Shown: positions 28,001 to 38,418 of the stretch, piece by piece
Layout of the letters: every line of letters begins with the position of its first letter
Numbering within the stretch: position 1 is the stretch's first letter
Origin: Tetmemena sp. SeJ-2015
Lineage: Eukaryota > Ciliophora > Spirotrichea > Sporadotrichida > Oxytrichidae
Reading direction: 5' to 3'
Assembly: GCA_027382625.1 (NCBI GenBank)
Contig: JAJKFJ010021613.1
Coordinates: 40,060-104,059, forward strand
Length of the DNA stretch: 64,000 nucleotides
Program-made: the position numbers and the translations under genes
The notes under the pieces: model-generated
The model's database searches: none
What the model saw: the letters and a program-made list of their open reading frames with translations, nothing else
Told to the model about the DNA's origin: nothing

Positions 28001-29157
28001 AGTGACAAGGAACTGCCTCACTAATCAAAGTCCCAAGCTATCAGCAAGCAAAAGAGCGACAGAGAGGCCACTAAGAAGCCCACTACCAATTCTAAACCTG
28101 AAAAGCAAGAGTCAAAGAGCAAACCCACTCAACAAAGAGACACTTAAGAGCTTAAGAGTACTAATGTACCTACTCAGCAAGAGGATAGATGGTCTAGTGC
28201 CAAGCCAAAGGAGGAAAAGAAACAGGCTCCTGTTACTTAACAGCAGGACAACAAGAGTAAACAAACCAAGCCCACTGTAGATGACTATGCTAACACTTTT
28301 GTCTCGCCTTAAAAGACCTTGCCAAACACAGGCTACACTGCCCAAAATGAAAAGCCAAGCAGCTTCAGCAACTAGCCATCTACTTATAATCAACCTCCTT
28401 CATAGCCAGCACCTACTACCACAGCTCCATCATCCTATTCTTCAAAGCCAGCTTTCAAACCATCCACCAACCCATTCGCAAAGAGAGACTCCAAGAACAC
28501 TAGCAATGACAACACTCCAGCTGCAAAGTCAAACCCAACTTCTATAATTAAATCCCTTATCAAAATTTATTTGAAACTGGAGTTGGAAGCACTTCTGCAT
28601 TTGGAGGAAACAATAACGCTTCAACCTACTCTTAACCCTTTGCTTCAGCCAATACCTTTGCCTCTCCTTCCCTTAACAATCAGCCAAAGCCTGCTTCTTC
28701 CATCTTCCCAGATCCCTTCAGCAAGCCTAATACCAATAGAGTATATCTAATAAGACTTATAGAGTCTTTACATTTTTTAATGAATGTGGGAGGGCTTGAA
28801 AGGAAACAACTCACTCAGGCGCTCCGGTGAGCGAGTGCCAACCGGTAGTGACTTTGTTGCAGATGACTATGAAAACGACTTTGAGGAAGGACAGTGCCTC
28901 AGACGTCAAGCCATTAGGAGGAGGCTTCAACAGCAAAAGCCCTTCGGTGCAAAACACTAGCAAGCCAGCTGCCAAGCCAAATACGCCACTAATATCTTCA
29001 TCGTGTATATCTATCTATTGATTATAAGTAGATTTCTATAAATTTCAACAACCCTGCTCCAACCACTTTCGGTGCTAGTTAGAAGGATCCCTTCAATCAG
29101 ACTGAGGAAGCAAGTGAGGCCTTCGAAGAAGAGAGTCTTAAGGATGAGTACTTCTGA
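25011..29157 (+). CDS. OFD1: OFD1-like centriole/basal-body protein
   Basis: ATG 25011 to TGA 29155-29157. A LisH-type region (MRGRLYEQLIAHLI) is followed by ADLMQKCDMPYALSVFLPECGL, matching the OFD1 signature (YSLSVFFPESGL in human). Long coiled coils follow (LEERLLKQKQELEMQYKYD and on), then a Pro/Ser/Gln-rich tail ending NPAPTTFGASQKDPF and EEESLKDEYF. OFD1 acts at the distal centriole and is needed for cilium assembly. The gene holds at least five IESs (26366-26379, 26762-27302, 27511-27579, about 28545-28570 and 28979-29039), a 13-nt candidate near 25830-25845 (repeat AC), a 4-nt frame problem near 28880, and GT-AG-like introns near 27686-27708 and 27896-27949. Each listed IES restores frame when removed. 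Confidence 0.88.
26366..26379. other. 14-nt micro-IES in OFD1, pointer CTATAATT
   Basis: CTATAATT at 26366-26373 and 26380-26387. Removal of 14 nt continues the coiled coil as QDYTIIDFEQHRRKLQIEE; without it the frame meets TGA. Confidence 0.75.
26762..27302. mobile_element. 541-bp GC-rich insertion in OFD1 flanked by 13-bp direct repeats
   Basis: TTAGTTGAACGAG is present at 26762-26774 and 27303-27315. Excision gives NLRLQLNETREMIVKL in perfect frame. The interior is strikingly GC-rich compared with the genome, has AT-rich edges, no convincing long ORF, a perfect 9-bp hairpin (GCAGAAGCC/GGCTTCTGC near 27139-27159), several GCGTCA-like repeats near 27220-27260 and T-runs of 7-8. It may be an unusual IES or a retroposon/SINE-like insertion whose target duplication serves as pointer. 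Confidence 0.7.
27511..27579. other. IES in OFD1, pointer AAT
   Basis: 69 bp of almost pure A+T with AAT at 27511-27513 and 27580-27582. It lacks a GT start, so it is not an intron. Excision joins ELAILN to NKLQNNMSVVG. Confidence 0.8.
28979..29039. other. IES in OFD1, pointer AAAT
   Basis: 61 bp, AAAT at 28979-28982 and 29040-29043. Excision joins SKPAAKPN to FNNPAPTTFGAS. Confidence 0.75.
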
Positions 29158-29344
29158 TGTGAAAACTACAAGTCTTCTACACTTTCTCCCTTCTTAAAAT
29201 TATGAACTTATTAATCTCACTTTAATAAAGTTAAGTTTTAATAATTTTGAAATAGCTATCTCACTTTTTAAAGTTATTGGTTAAGTCTTTAGGGTAGTGA
29301 TCTAGTCTTCCCTTTCTTTGATAGTTGCAATTTAAATTTAAAAT

Positions 29345-31733
29345 ATGGACGAAGAAGAAGAAAAAGTAGAAGACTTCCCTAATAACAGTAGTGAGAGAGT
29401 GGTGGAACTACTAAGTCCCTCCTCAGTTAAAGCGGTGAACCAGCCAAGGACATACAATTACCTTCTCGGCCATCGAAGATTGCCTCAAGATATCATTAGG
29501 GACTTTATTATTAAAAGAAAAAATACATATTCCATATATCAATTATTGTCTAAACTTTCCTATTTGTTTGATAGCTGTGATGCTGTTAACATTCGATTGG
29601 GAAGATAAATGCAGCAGTTCTAGTAGAATCAGCCTCCCATGCCCAACCAGGCCGATTTAGGTAACCAAGTAGGCAGAGAGTTTAGCTTCAACCCTGATTT
29701 AATTAGTAGTGATACTTACTAGCGATAGCCCAACATTGACACCCTTATCCCCAGATTCTAATCAACTGAGGTCCCTAACCCTAACCATCCAGCACTTGGA
29801 TCTTTTCATCGTTTTATATTAACCAAATCCATAGAAAAATACATTGATCTAGGATGACAGAGTATATTCGCATTGGATGACGTAAAATTTGAGTCCACTA
29901 ATTAGTTTCCCTTTTATCGGAATCTCAGGCAGCCTGAGGAGCAAAAATAACCCAGGATTTCAATTCGGTATCCAGAGTAACTAGATCAAACTTGGGAAAG
30001 TGAGGAGCTTATTTATCCTAAGCGTGGAGTCAGAGATATGTAGGGTAGGAAGCCAAAACCCAAGCCGGTCAGTCAATTCCATGAGATGGACTCAGTTATG
30101 CAAAGTGACTATAGGAGAGAGTAGCCTTCAGACAGTTCCTTTGGGGGGAATTCTTCCATGCCTTAATTTATAGCAGAGGAGAGATAGCAGTAGGATTTGG
30201 TAATGCAGAGTGACTATAGAGAGTAAAATACTATGAGCGATAGAGAGGACACATCATTCAGGATGCAACCGCATTATTTGGCTTCTAAAGCTAGTACCAT
30301 TCAAAATATCTCTAGAGCTAGAGGAGACTCCTTCGGCCCTCAAACTAATCAAGCTGGGAATCCACCAACGTTCGGAAAGTATTTTATGGTCTGAAGTCTA
30401 ATTTTAAAGTTTAAGACACAAGCTGACTCACAAAGGAGAAGAAAGTCAACCTTTGGAGGGGATAGCAACAATGAAGATGACTTGGGTGATAGACTAGCTT
30501 AAATCATGGACAACATTGCTAATATATTACTCTCCTTATATGAAGTGTATTAAATTAGCATTCCAGAGGATGACAGAGAACACTTGATGGAGAGTAGTAA
30601 GAAACAAGATTTTGGGCATGCAAATTTAACCTACTTATATTTTATTCTCTAGAAATGCTCCAGGCTTTGAGTCAAGTTACTTAAATCACACTCGCGGGAG
30701 AAGAACTGAATTATTTGAAGAGAATAAGAGAATCAAGCCAATCATAAGACATGAGGACTAAGATGGTCAAGACTTAGGAGGAGAATAAAACATGGCCAAT
30801 AGCTCATTCAACAGATCTGGAGGAGGAGGATCCCAGCCTTTTCAAAGGGAGGTGCCACCTCCCAATCTAGAAGAGCAGTTACCTGCGAGCCAAAACCCAT
30901 TCTATTATCAAGATGAGGCTACTGAACAGTCAATCTTTTCTGGCCACTTTGGCCGCACTAAAGGGAGAAGTCCTCTCAGTTCTGTAAGGACTCGAGGTGT
31001 AGCCTCTTAACTTTCCCAGCCGAGAGTCAAAGAAAGGGAGAGCAGTCTGTTTCCTCAATTCAGTTAGAGGACCTCTCTTTTCCCCAATATAAAGAGGGAA
31101 GACAAATACAGGCTTGGAAAATATAAGTACTAGACAGATTAGCTGGACAAGCTCGAGACTGCTTTGAGCGATGAGTAGAGCACTTGCTACGTCATAGTTG
31201 GCATCCCACTTGGATAAGCTAAATTATTCATTGACAACTATCTCGTGTAAAAGAAATTCATCCTTGACTTTCATAAATGCGAGTTTATCTTCTACTCTGA
31301 CTAGTCAAACTGGGTGGGTGTGGTTCTTTAATCAGATGATTACCATTTGCACGAGACTCTTTATAAACTCTTTATTCTCTTTGATTTCATCTTGAATGAT
31401 CTTTAGTCTTTGGATGGAGTATTTGTGAGCAGATTCACAAGCGTCATAGTTGGGGTTAATTAGATCAGGAACTCTATGAAAGTCAAAATGCTCATTGAAC
31501 ATGAAATACAGATGCTCTAGAATCTCAAAATCGCAGACATCTCCTCAAAGTAAAAATAATTATTGACATAACTTTTTCTTCTACTCATTAATTTCTCAAA
31601 GAGTGAGTTTCATATATACGATTAGAAAGGCATCAATCAAGTATTTAAACTCAAACTTGACTTATCTAAAAAGCCAAGCGATCAAGAAACTATAAGCAAT
31701 AATCAAACTCCCCAAAATTTTAAAGTAACTTGA
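29345..31733 (+). CDS. Unrecognised Gln/Asn-rich protein with structured C-terminal region
   Basis: ATG 29345 (MDEEEEKVEDFPNNSSE) to TGA 31731-31733. The first two thirds are disordered and rich in Gln, Pro, Ser and Arg (MQGRKPKPKPVSQFHEMD; EVPPPNLEEQLPASQNPFYY). The last ~250 residues look folded: YRLGKYKYQTDQLDKLETAL, CYVIVGIPLGQAKLFIDNYL, WVGVVLQSDDYHLHETLYKL and FVSRFTSVIVGVNQIR. Two IESs (30377-30412 and 30618-30654) are well supported. An in-frame TGA near 29858 sits beside an AT-rich stretch and probably marks another IES whose border I could not fix. No family assigned. Confidence 0.65.
30377..30412. other. IES, pointer AAG
   Basis: 36 bp with AAG at 30377-30379 and 30413-30415. Excision joins NPPTFGK to TQADSQRRRKS and removes a TGA. 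Confidence 0.7.
30618..30654. other. IES, pointer ATGC
   Basis: 37 bp, AT-rich, ATGC at 30618-30621 and 30655-30658. Excision joins KQDFGHA to PGFESSYLNHTRGRR with the needed frame change. Confidence 0.75.
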
Positions 31734-31771
31734 TAGTATAGTGTTTAAATTTCGAGGGAAAGGGACTGAAC

Positions 31772-32170
31772 ATGAACAAAAACTCTCGCTTCATGGCTCA
31801 ACTCGACAGAAGAGAAAATTAAAAGCAAGGTGGCACCTTGATCAGTACAGTTGGTAATAAACTTTATAATGGGATATAATCTGCCTTTAATCGGATGGCT
31901 TCTATGTTCCCAGGATAAGAGCAAGATAAAACTTAAGATGTCGATGCTGGTGAATCTGAATTAGATCATCAAAGATAAAGTGATGGAAAGTAAGAAGAGC
32001 GTGAAGAGGAAATAAGACAAAGAGAGTAGAATAGGGAGAGCTTGCGCAGGATACCTTGCTATAACAAAGACGGTAAACTAAATCCTGCCTTCTTAAAAGT
32101 TGGAGAAGCTGAACCTTAAACAGGGGCAACTCAATGGTTAGGAGAATTGCTAAAAAGCTTTTGGTATTGA
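31772..32170 (+). CDS. Small charged hypothetical protein
   Basis: 132 residues from ATG 31772 (MNKNSRFMAQLDRRENQ) to TGA 32168-32170. It has a short folded-looking stretch (TLISTVGNKLYNGIQSAF), an acidic/Arg-rich middle (EEREEEIRQRE) and ends TGATQWLGELLKSFWY. No IES is needed. No family recognised. It is the downstream neighbour of the 29345-31733 gene on the same strand, with a 38-bp gap, but may be a separate macronuclear gene. Confidence 0.65.
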
Positions 32171-32342
32171 ACTCTCAAGTAGTATTCTTATTTGCTTCTA
32201 AGAAATTTCATTTTAAATCTTCTCTTATCCTCGATAGAAGTTGAAGAGTGTTTGAAATTGAAAATCTGCAAATAAATAGGAGTGTGTTGCTTTCTTAAAA
32301 TAGTATAAATTGCATTTCACAAAAGTGCTCTAGGGTGTGCGA

Positions 32343-34385
32343 TCAGTATTGGTTCTCAAGTTGACCTCTTCTGAGTGGTGAGCCTCTCACAAACTGGCTC
32401 TCTCCAAGATAGCTTTTACCAAGTTGGGAGGTGTTCATGTTGTTGTTAGGCTTTGAGGCGGTGTGTTAGAGATTCTCTCTCTGATACTGAGCGTCTCTGT
32501 AGTCGCTTCTCCCGAAAGTAGAGGTGTTCTGGTAAGCTTGAGTTTGAGCGAAAGCGACCTGGTACTGAGAACTAGAGAGTTACTGTTGCTGTTGACCGTA
32601 GCCTGAACCAGCGCCCTAGCTCTCATACTTCACGGGAGATCTGGCTCTTCTTGGAGATCTCTGGACTAGATCAACAATTGACTTCTGGATGACCTCATCA
32701 ACCTACTGTCTGATTTAGATGACCTTGTCTTTTCTGTCCAAGTTTCTTCTCACGATATCATCGGTCTCAACGAACTGATCGAGCTCACGTTGAAGCTCTC
32801 TGTTTTGAGCAGTGAGTAACTCTGAGTGTTGACTCAAAGACTCAAGCTCAAGCTTCAGATCGTGGTTACGGTCGAGGAGAGCATCGTTGGAGTATCTAAC
32901 TCCTTCAAGGTCCTTGCGAAGGTGGTCATTTTGAAGATCAGCTTCACGGTTGCGAGTCTCTAACTCTCTGAGGTAAAGAGTCTAATCTTGGACTCTGACA
33001 ATTTCCTAGTCCTTCTATCTAAGGAGTTGCTTTTAGAGTTCAACTGAGCGATCATTTGCTCTCTCCACATCATTGATATCAACATCAATGCTGATGATAT
33101 TCTACTTGAGGATTGCGATTTCTCTCTCGAGTCCATCAATCTTCTGGTTGTTGCGCTCTATCTGCAAATTTCTTTGGTCTACTTGCTCGCTTTGGTGATT
33201 CTGGCGATCAGCAAGGTTTCTTGACTCCTTCTCTAAGACTTGCAGTTTCAATTTTTGCTCATCAACCTCCTTTTCCTGGAATCTCAAGTCATTCTTCTGC
33301 TGGTAAACATTCATCAAAGAAATTAATTGACGAGCCACATTCATGGTAAGTTTAGATACTCTACTGTTATCTCTTTCTGACATCATGGCCTTGGCTGATA
33401 TCGTGAGATAGAATCTCGTTTTCCCTTCTGAGCTGTTCATTGCTCTTTCTGACTGCTTCAATATCTCTGTTGAGAGTGTAGACCTCCGAATCTCTGTCTT
33501 CAATCTCTCTCTTTGTAGCTTGAATATCGTCATACACCTTCAGACCTTCTTGCTCTCTGTCTACTATTGTTCTCTTCAGTCCCTCTATCTCTCCCTGATG
33601 GTGAGTTACAATCACAAAACATAGAATAAAGCACCAACAATTGATTTGAATCTTCTATTGTTGCTAAAGAGTGTCCTCATAATCTCTCTGCGAGTCTTGG
33701 ATCACTCCCTCCAAGCCCTTCATTCTTCTCTGTAAGTCTGCGATTAGGTCAGTCAAGTGTCTGTAGTCTCTCTCCCTTTGTGGCTGCACCTAGATCTCAT
33801 ATCTATAGGACTGAATAATCCTATCTCTGACTTCGTCTGCTGCTCTTGCTGCAGATACTGCCTGAGTTTGATTCAAGTTCAGACCAGCCATAGATAAATT
33901 GAGAAAGGAAAGATGGAAATATATGTATACTATAGACTGGTTGAGATCTCTGAGAGGAGGATCTTATTGCTGGGGACCCCTTGAAGGACCTCCAAGATTA
34001 ATACTGCGAGATACCATTAAGCTGCTATTGTTCTGCAAATCTCTGCCAGCTTCTACTCCTCTGGGTTGGAGTGCAGTCGCTTGTCTCTCTCCATTTCCAC
34101 TGGGTCCTCTCAAATGTGATTAAGATCCAGAGAATCTCAAAGGCTGGGAGTTCTGACTTTAAATAACACTAGGAATAATAAAAATTTCAATATATGTGAT
34201 ACTTGAAAGAGTGTCTCTGCCAAAGCCCTAAGATCCGTAGAAGCTTGCTTGCCCTGCAACTTATTGCTGTTGATAAACGGACTGGCGAGCGAACTCACTT
34301 CGGCCAGGGCTGATGAAATTATTGTAAGAAGTTCTCTGCTGAAGATCCTCAGGTGAATTCACAATGTTCTATTGCACTTGCATTC
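32343..34385 (-). CDS. Long coiled-coil protein, probably centriolar/cytoskeletal
   Basis: Ends at TGA 32343-32345 (GQLENQY). The upstream part reads QQNIVNSPEDLQQRTSYNNF, a Gly/Ser/Gln-rich leader, then NLNQTQAVSAARAADEVRDR and about 350 residues of heptad-rich coiled coil (GEIEGLKRTIVDREQEG; LLTAQNRELQRELDEFVETD), and a Gln/Ser-rich tail. IESs at 33369-33381 and 34156-34200 are well placed, with further AT-rich breaks near 33605-33650 and 33890-33930. It resembles centrosomal coiled-coil proteins in general (CEP135/TSGA10 type), but coiled coils are poor evidence of family. The start may be the ATG at about 34385, or coding may continue upstream, since the frame stays open into 34490-34950. 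Confidence 0.65.
33369..33381. other. 13-nt micro-IES in coiled-coil gene, pointer ATC
   Basis: ATC at 33369-33371 and 33382-33384. Removing 13 nt joins ILSHDISQGHD to NSRVSKLTMNVARQL, correcting the frame by one. Confidence 0.6.
34156..34200. other. IES in coiled-coil gene, pointer ACTT
   Basis: 45 bp, AT-rich, ACTT at 34156-34159 and 34201-34204. Removal is in frame and joins FGRDTLSS to QNSQPLRFSG. Confidence 0.65.
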
Positions 34386-34479
34386 TCTAAGATGAAAAAT
34401 AATCAAGCGACTAAAGAGGAATTGACTATTTATTTTTCGAAGATGATTATTGGTGTCTTGGTTGCTGTTGTTGCTGATT

Positions 34480-34990
34480 TATATTTTATTAGTTGTTAAC
34501 TCTTAAATAAAATTTAAACTTTCTCTCAATCTCTTCCTTTCTCTCTTTTTCAATTTGATCTTTTCCCAATCTTAATTTCGCTTTTCTGAGAAGGCAAATT
34601 AATAATAAATTTCGCCTTAATAAAGTTATTGAGGACAAGTGATTAAAGGCACGAACTGCACTGAACCATTCGTTTTGCACTAAGTAACCTACCCACCCAT
34701 ATACTTGTGTGAAACATGCCCTCATCAAAAGCCACGGTCCATCTTAAAAAGAAAGAGAGTTTTTTATTAATAACTTTATTTTTAGAATCCTGGCATATTA
34801 AACATGTGTTAACACTTACAACATTACAAATGGCCTTCAGATAAGCAAATTCATTTAAGAAAATATACTCACCATATTTAAATTGGGAAGCTTTTCTTCC
34901 CTGCCGAAACTAATCAAGCAGATGATGGGGAGGATAGATTGGTGCTTTAGTATTAACTCTTTATAGTATTAAACTTCTAACAATTTCATT
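34480..34990 (-). CDS. Unrecognised segment with aromatic-rich motif, split by an intron
   Basis: Minus strand: APIYPPHHLLDQFRQGRKAS then QFKY, a GTGAGT...AAG intron (about 34738-34873), then DGPWLLMRACFTQVYGWVGY, LVQNEWFSAVRAFNHL and a charged helix KDQIEKERKEEIERKFKFYL. The spliced reading is phased and looks like a real conserved protein, but I do not recognise it. No ATG is found in frame upstream before a TGA near 35010. The frame is open downstream into the coiled-coil gene, so it could be that gene's N-terminal part or a separate small gene whose ends are hidden by IESs. Confidence 0.45.
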
Positions 34991-35027
34991 AGTCAAAAAT
35001 ATCACTCACTCAGTCTTTTCTAAAGAG

Positions 35028-37413
35028 TCAAAAATCTCCCATTGAAGAAGAAGAGTTAACTATCAAATCTTTTTCTAAGCTGAAGTCCATGGGAGATGAA
35101 GGTTAACTGCTTTGGATTTGTAGGGACTGGTAGTATTGGACTTTGTTGGGAAAGAGCCAGATAAATCCACACATGAAAATGAATAAAGCTGTCGCCACTA
35201 CTAGCTTATAAATTGTTGAAATTAAAAATAATTAAGCATCATAACTCTCTGACAGAAACTACTGAATGTATTGCTTTAATAAATTCCTTTTAAGCAATTC
35301 ATTTTAATAGCTACTCAGTTTGTTTATCTCATCTCTCTTTTTTTTCAGTCTTCGGGAAGATTTAGTTCTTATTTCTTATTTATCTCACTAAGCACTTACT
35401 CATCTTTGGAAAACTTGACTCTGAAATCCCAAGGCAAACTACTTCATTGAACCAGCCATTTTGAGCATATCGTTTTGTATTTACTCAGATTCTTCTCTAT
35501 ACTGCTCTTGTTTCTCTTCTTGCTGTTTTAAGTAGTTTTTAGATCCTTTGTTCTCTTTTTCTCTCTCCTCTTGCTCTTTTTCTGAATCTTTTATCTCTAT
35601 ATAGAAGTTAATAAAGGCATATGCAGAAAATTAAGATTTACGTTACTCTGTCTCAGTTCGAAATAGTATTGAGCCATTTTCTCTTTCTTTAGACAGTTAA
35701 GAAGCAATCTTTTTGTTGCTTCTCTTTCTGAGCTTGAAGGTTTTCATGAGCCTTTTTGAGAATGACTTTGAGATCTGACTCCTGTTTCTCATCTAATAAC
35801 ACAAACTCTTATTCTTATTCTGCTGCTTCAATTTGGCCCTATTTATTCGATAGACCTTCTTATCCCTCAACTTCATTCTATTGGCTTTGTTGTTAGGCAT
35901 TAGAATTAGTAGAGTTCTAAGTTTAATTCGAGGCTGAAAATGGGTTAAACAGATTAGCGATTCCTTTCACCGCATTTTTAACTTTGTCTCTTTTGCGAGT
36001 GCCTTTTTCAACTTAACTCTCCTTAATACTCCCTGGTTTTACTAAACTGAACTCTTCATCCCCCATCTCTTAATGGGCTGCTGGTTTGGTAAACCTAGAG
36101 ATATATTCATCGAAGGAGATCTCGTCCAAGTTTTCTAAACCTTCATGCATCAGAGATGGTTCTCTTTGAAATTAGATATCAAGATTGCTGCTTTCATTTG
36201 GATCAGTCTCGGTTTTTAGGTTTTATGCTTATGAGTTCAAGAGGAACTTCACTCCTGGATCTTCAAATGATAATTTGAACTAACTCTGGTCCTATTTTCC
36301 TTATTCTTGGATGTAGTCAGAAAGAAGATATTACTAATTTAACGTTGATTTTTGAAATTGTTAAAACCTAATTAACTTTGAAAGAATTAACGTAATTGTA
36401 AGGGAATAATTATATATAGGGCCATTAGGGAACTCAGCCATTAGACATATAACTGTAAGTAAAAATCGCAAAAGAGATTTATAGGGCTAAAAAATTTAAA
36501 TATAGACATCAGTAATTATAACTTACATTACATTAAAAAATTTAGAAATGGAGGTTTTTTTCTCCATCAGACCCCCCTGCGCCCACTCATTAAATTTCTA
36601 GTTTAATAATTCCCAGGCCCACCCACCACCCAAAACGAGCACGACAACTACAAAAAGTCAAAAGTAAGTATGCTTCTAATTTTAAATAAATGCATTTACA
36701 TGAACATCAATCACTATCCTATTTATCAATTCAATCCAGATCTATTTGAGTAAGTATTTTTAAAATGTCTTAATTTTGGTTTATTTTGAAAATCATGTGT
36801 AGAAGCAAAAATTTTGTAAAAATTTTAATACTTACTTTTGACTTTTTGTAGTTGTCGTGCTCGTTTTGGGTGGTGGGTGGGCCTGGGAATTATTAAACTA
36901 GAAATTTAATGAGTGGGCGCAGAGGGGGTCTGATGGAGAAAAAAACCTCCATTTCTAAATTTTTTAATGTGTAATGTAAGTAATTACTGATGTCTATATT
37001 TAAATTTTTTAGCCCTATAAATCTCTTTTGCGATTTTTACTTACAGTTATATGTCTAATGGGTGAGTTCCCTAATGGCCCTATATATAATTATTCCCTTA
37101 CAATTACGTTAATTCTTTCAAAGTTAATTAGGTTTTAACAATTTCAAAAATCAACGTTAATTTAGTAATATCTTAGCATGGCGCTTGCAAGATCACCTCC
37201 AATTTCTTAAGAATCAAGTTGATTTATTTACATATCATCATCATCTCTCTGATTCTATTCTTATAGCAAGTTGGACTTCTTATTTACATTAGATTTCAAA
37301 GTAGCTTTAGAGGGAGACTTTTTCGTATTTTTAGTAACTATCTCAGCTTACTCAAATTCGAGGAGGTCCTTATTTTTATGATGATTCGTTTTGTGTGTTT
37401 GCTTTGATGCCAT
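35028..37413 (-). CDS. USE1/Sec20-type SNARE-like membrane protein interrupted by a fold-back element
   Basis: ATG at 37413 (MASKQTHKTNHHKNKDLLEF), TGA at 35028-35030. A disordered N-terminal half is cut at 36325-37174 by a palindromic element; excision gives DLASAMLSDYIQEQ in frame. The C-terminal half has a Glu/Gln-rich helix, then QNDMLKMAGSMKQFALGFQS, matching the USE1 SNARE motif, and a single membrane anchor ALFIFMCGFIWLFPNK followed by about 40 residues. USE1 works in Golgi-to-ER retrograde fusion; the assignment rests on the motif and the tail anchor. Intron- or IES-like breaks lie near 35590-35640 and 35230-35400. A frame change near 35690 is not explained. Confidence 0.65.
36325..37174. 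mobile_element. 850-bp fold-back (palindromic) element
   Basis: Inverted arms of about 348 bp (36325-36672 and 36828-37174) with only scattered mismatches surround a 155-bp AT-rich spacer. The outer ends read AAGATATTAC inward. AG flanks it on both sides (36323-36324 and 37175-37176), fitting a 2-bp pointer or target duplication. It sits inside a coding frame that is intact without it. No transposase ORF is visible. It looks like a non-autonomous MITE/fold-back transposon acting as an IES. Confidence 0.8.
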
Positions 37414-37600
37414 TGAAAATTATAGTCAGATTAATTGTAATTTATTTAATTATCTTGCTAAATTATTCTAAGAAATAAATTCTCAGAGAGAATAGAGTAT
37501 TTGTGTGAAATATTGCTGCTTGTATTTATTTACTTATCCTCTGCTAATCAGATATAAACCATCCACTTTATAAATAAGTTAAGAATCTATAAAGCCAATT

Positions 37601-38390
37601 TCATAGAGCGATGTAGACGGTTTTCTTTGAAAAAGTTTCAACTGCACGGTCTATCCTCATCAGCTTCTCTTCCAGCTCTTTACGTCTCTTTTGCACAGTC
37701 AAGGTGCTTGAACCTATCGGCATCTTCTCCAATAAGTTTCCCACTTCTCTCTTGCTCTCACAAAATATCTTAACTAGAGAAATAAATCATTATCAAATAC
37801 GAATCACTCTCAAAAAGTTCCTCAAGAGTCCTTTGCCTCTCCTCCTCAGACATTTAGCGAGTGCCAGGAGGGATGCGAGCCTCCTCTTCTTCTCTTCTGG
37901 CTTAATCCTCCTGATAAAGCTTTTCCTTCTGGAATTTATGAATGTAGCCTGGAACTTTTCCGAAAGACTTATGCAGTTAAGGCTAATAAAGAATCCTTAT
38001 AATACACATCACTTAATTTATCAAAGGTGAGTTCTATTAACCTATGATACTTTTATTATCGAGAACTTTGCTGGGACCCTCCCCATTGATGACAACTCTC
38101 TTATTTTCCTAGATGTAGTTTCGCCTTCCATTTTAGCTGTTGAGCCCTCCCAATGCTTCACTTGGCTGATAACCGTTGTTGTTGGAGATGATGTCCTAAT
38201 GCTGCTTCCTCATTTGAGTGCGAGGCAAGTTATCCCCACCGCTATAAATATTCTAAGAAGCAGGGGAGGCATTGGCTGAAGAGTTGTATTGAAGAAGACG
38301 CTGAAGCTGCTCTCTTGACTCTTTCACACTCCCATAAATGTTTTCATTCAATTTTTAATTGACAATTTTACATTTGTCATTCTTAGCCAT
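37601..38390 (-). CDS. ENKUR: Enkurin (cilium inner-junction / calmodulin-binding protein)
   Basis: ATG at 38390 (MAKNDKCKIVNQKLNENIYG), TGA at 37601-37603. An early RRNYIQENKRVVINGEGPSK stretch and the C-terminal enkurin domain are visible: SFGKVPGYIHKFQKEK, IPPGTRQMSEEERQRTLEEL, then after one IES LLEKMPIGSSTLTVQKRR, KELEEKLMRIDRAVETFS and KKTVYIAL. Enkurin is an axonemal microtubule-associated protein that links TRPC channels and calmodulin in animals. The length of about 230-240 residues after IES removal is normal. A second AT-rich break may lie near 38000-38030. Confidence 0.9.
37755..37806. other. IES in enkurin, pointer CTCTCA
   Basis: 52 bp, CTCTCA at 37755-37760 and 37807-37812. 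Excision joins RTLEELFES to KREVGNLLEKMP within the enkurin domain. Confidence 0.85.
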
Positions 38391-38418
38391 TTACTACGAC
38401 AGATAATCATGAGCTGAC

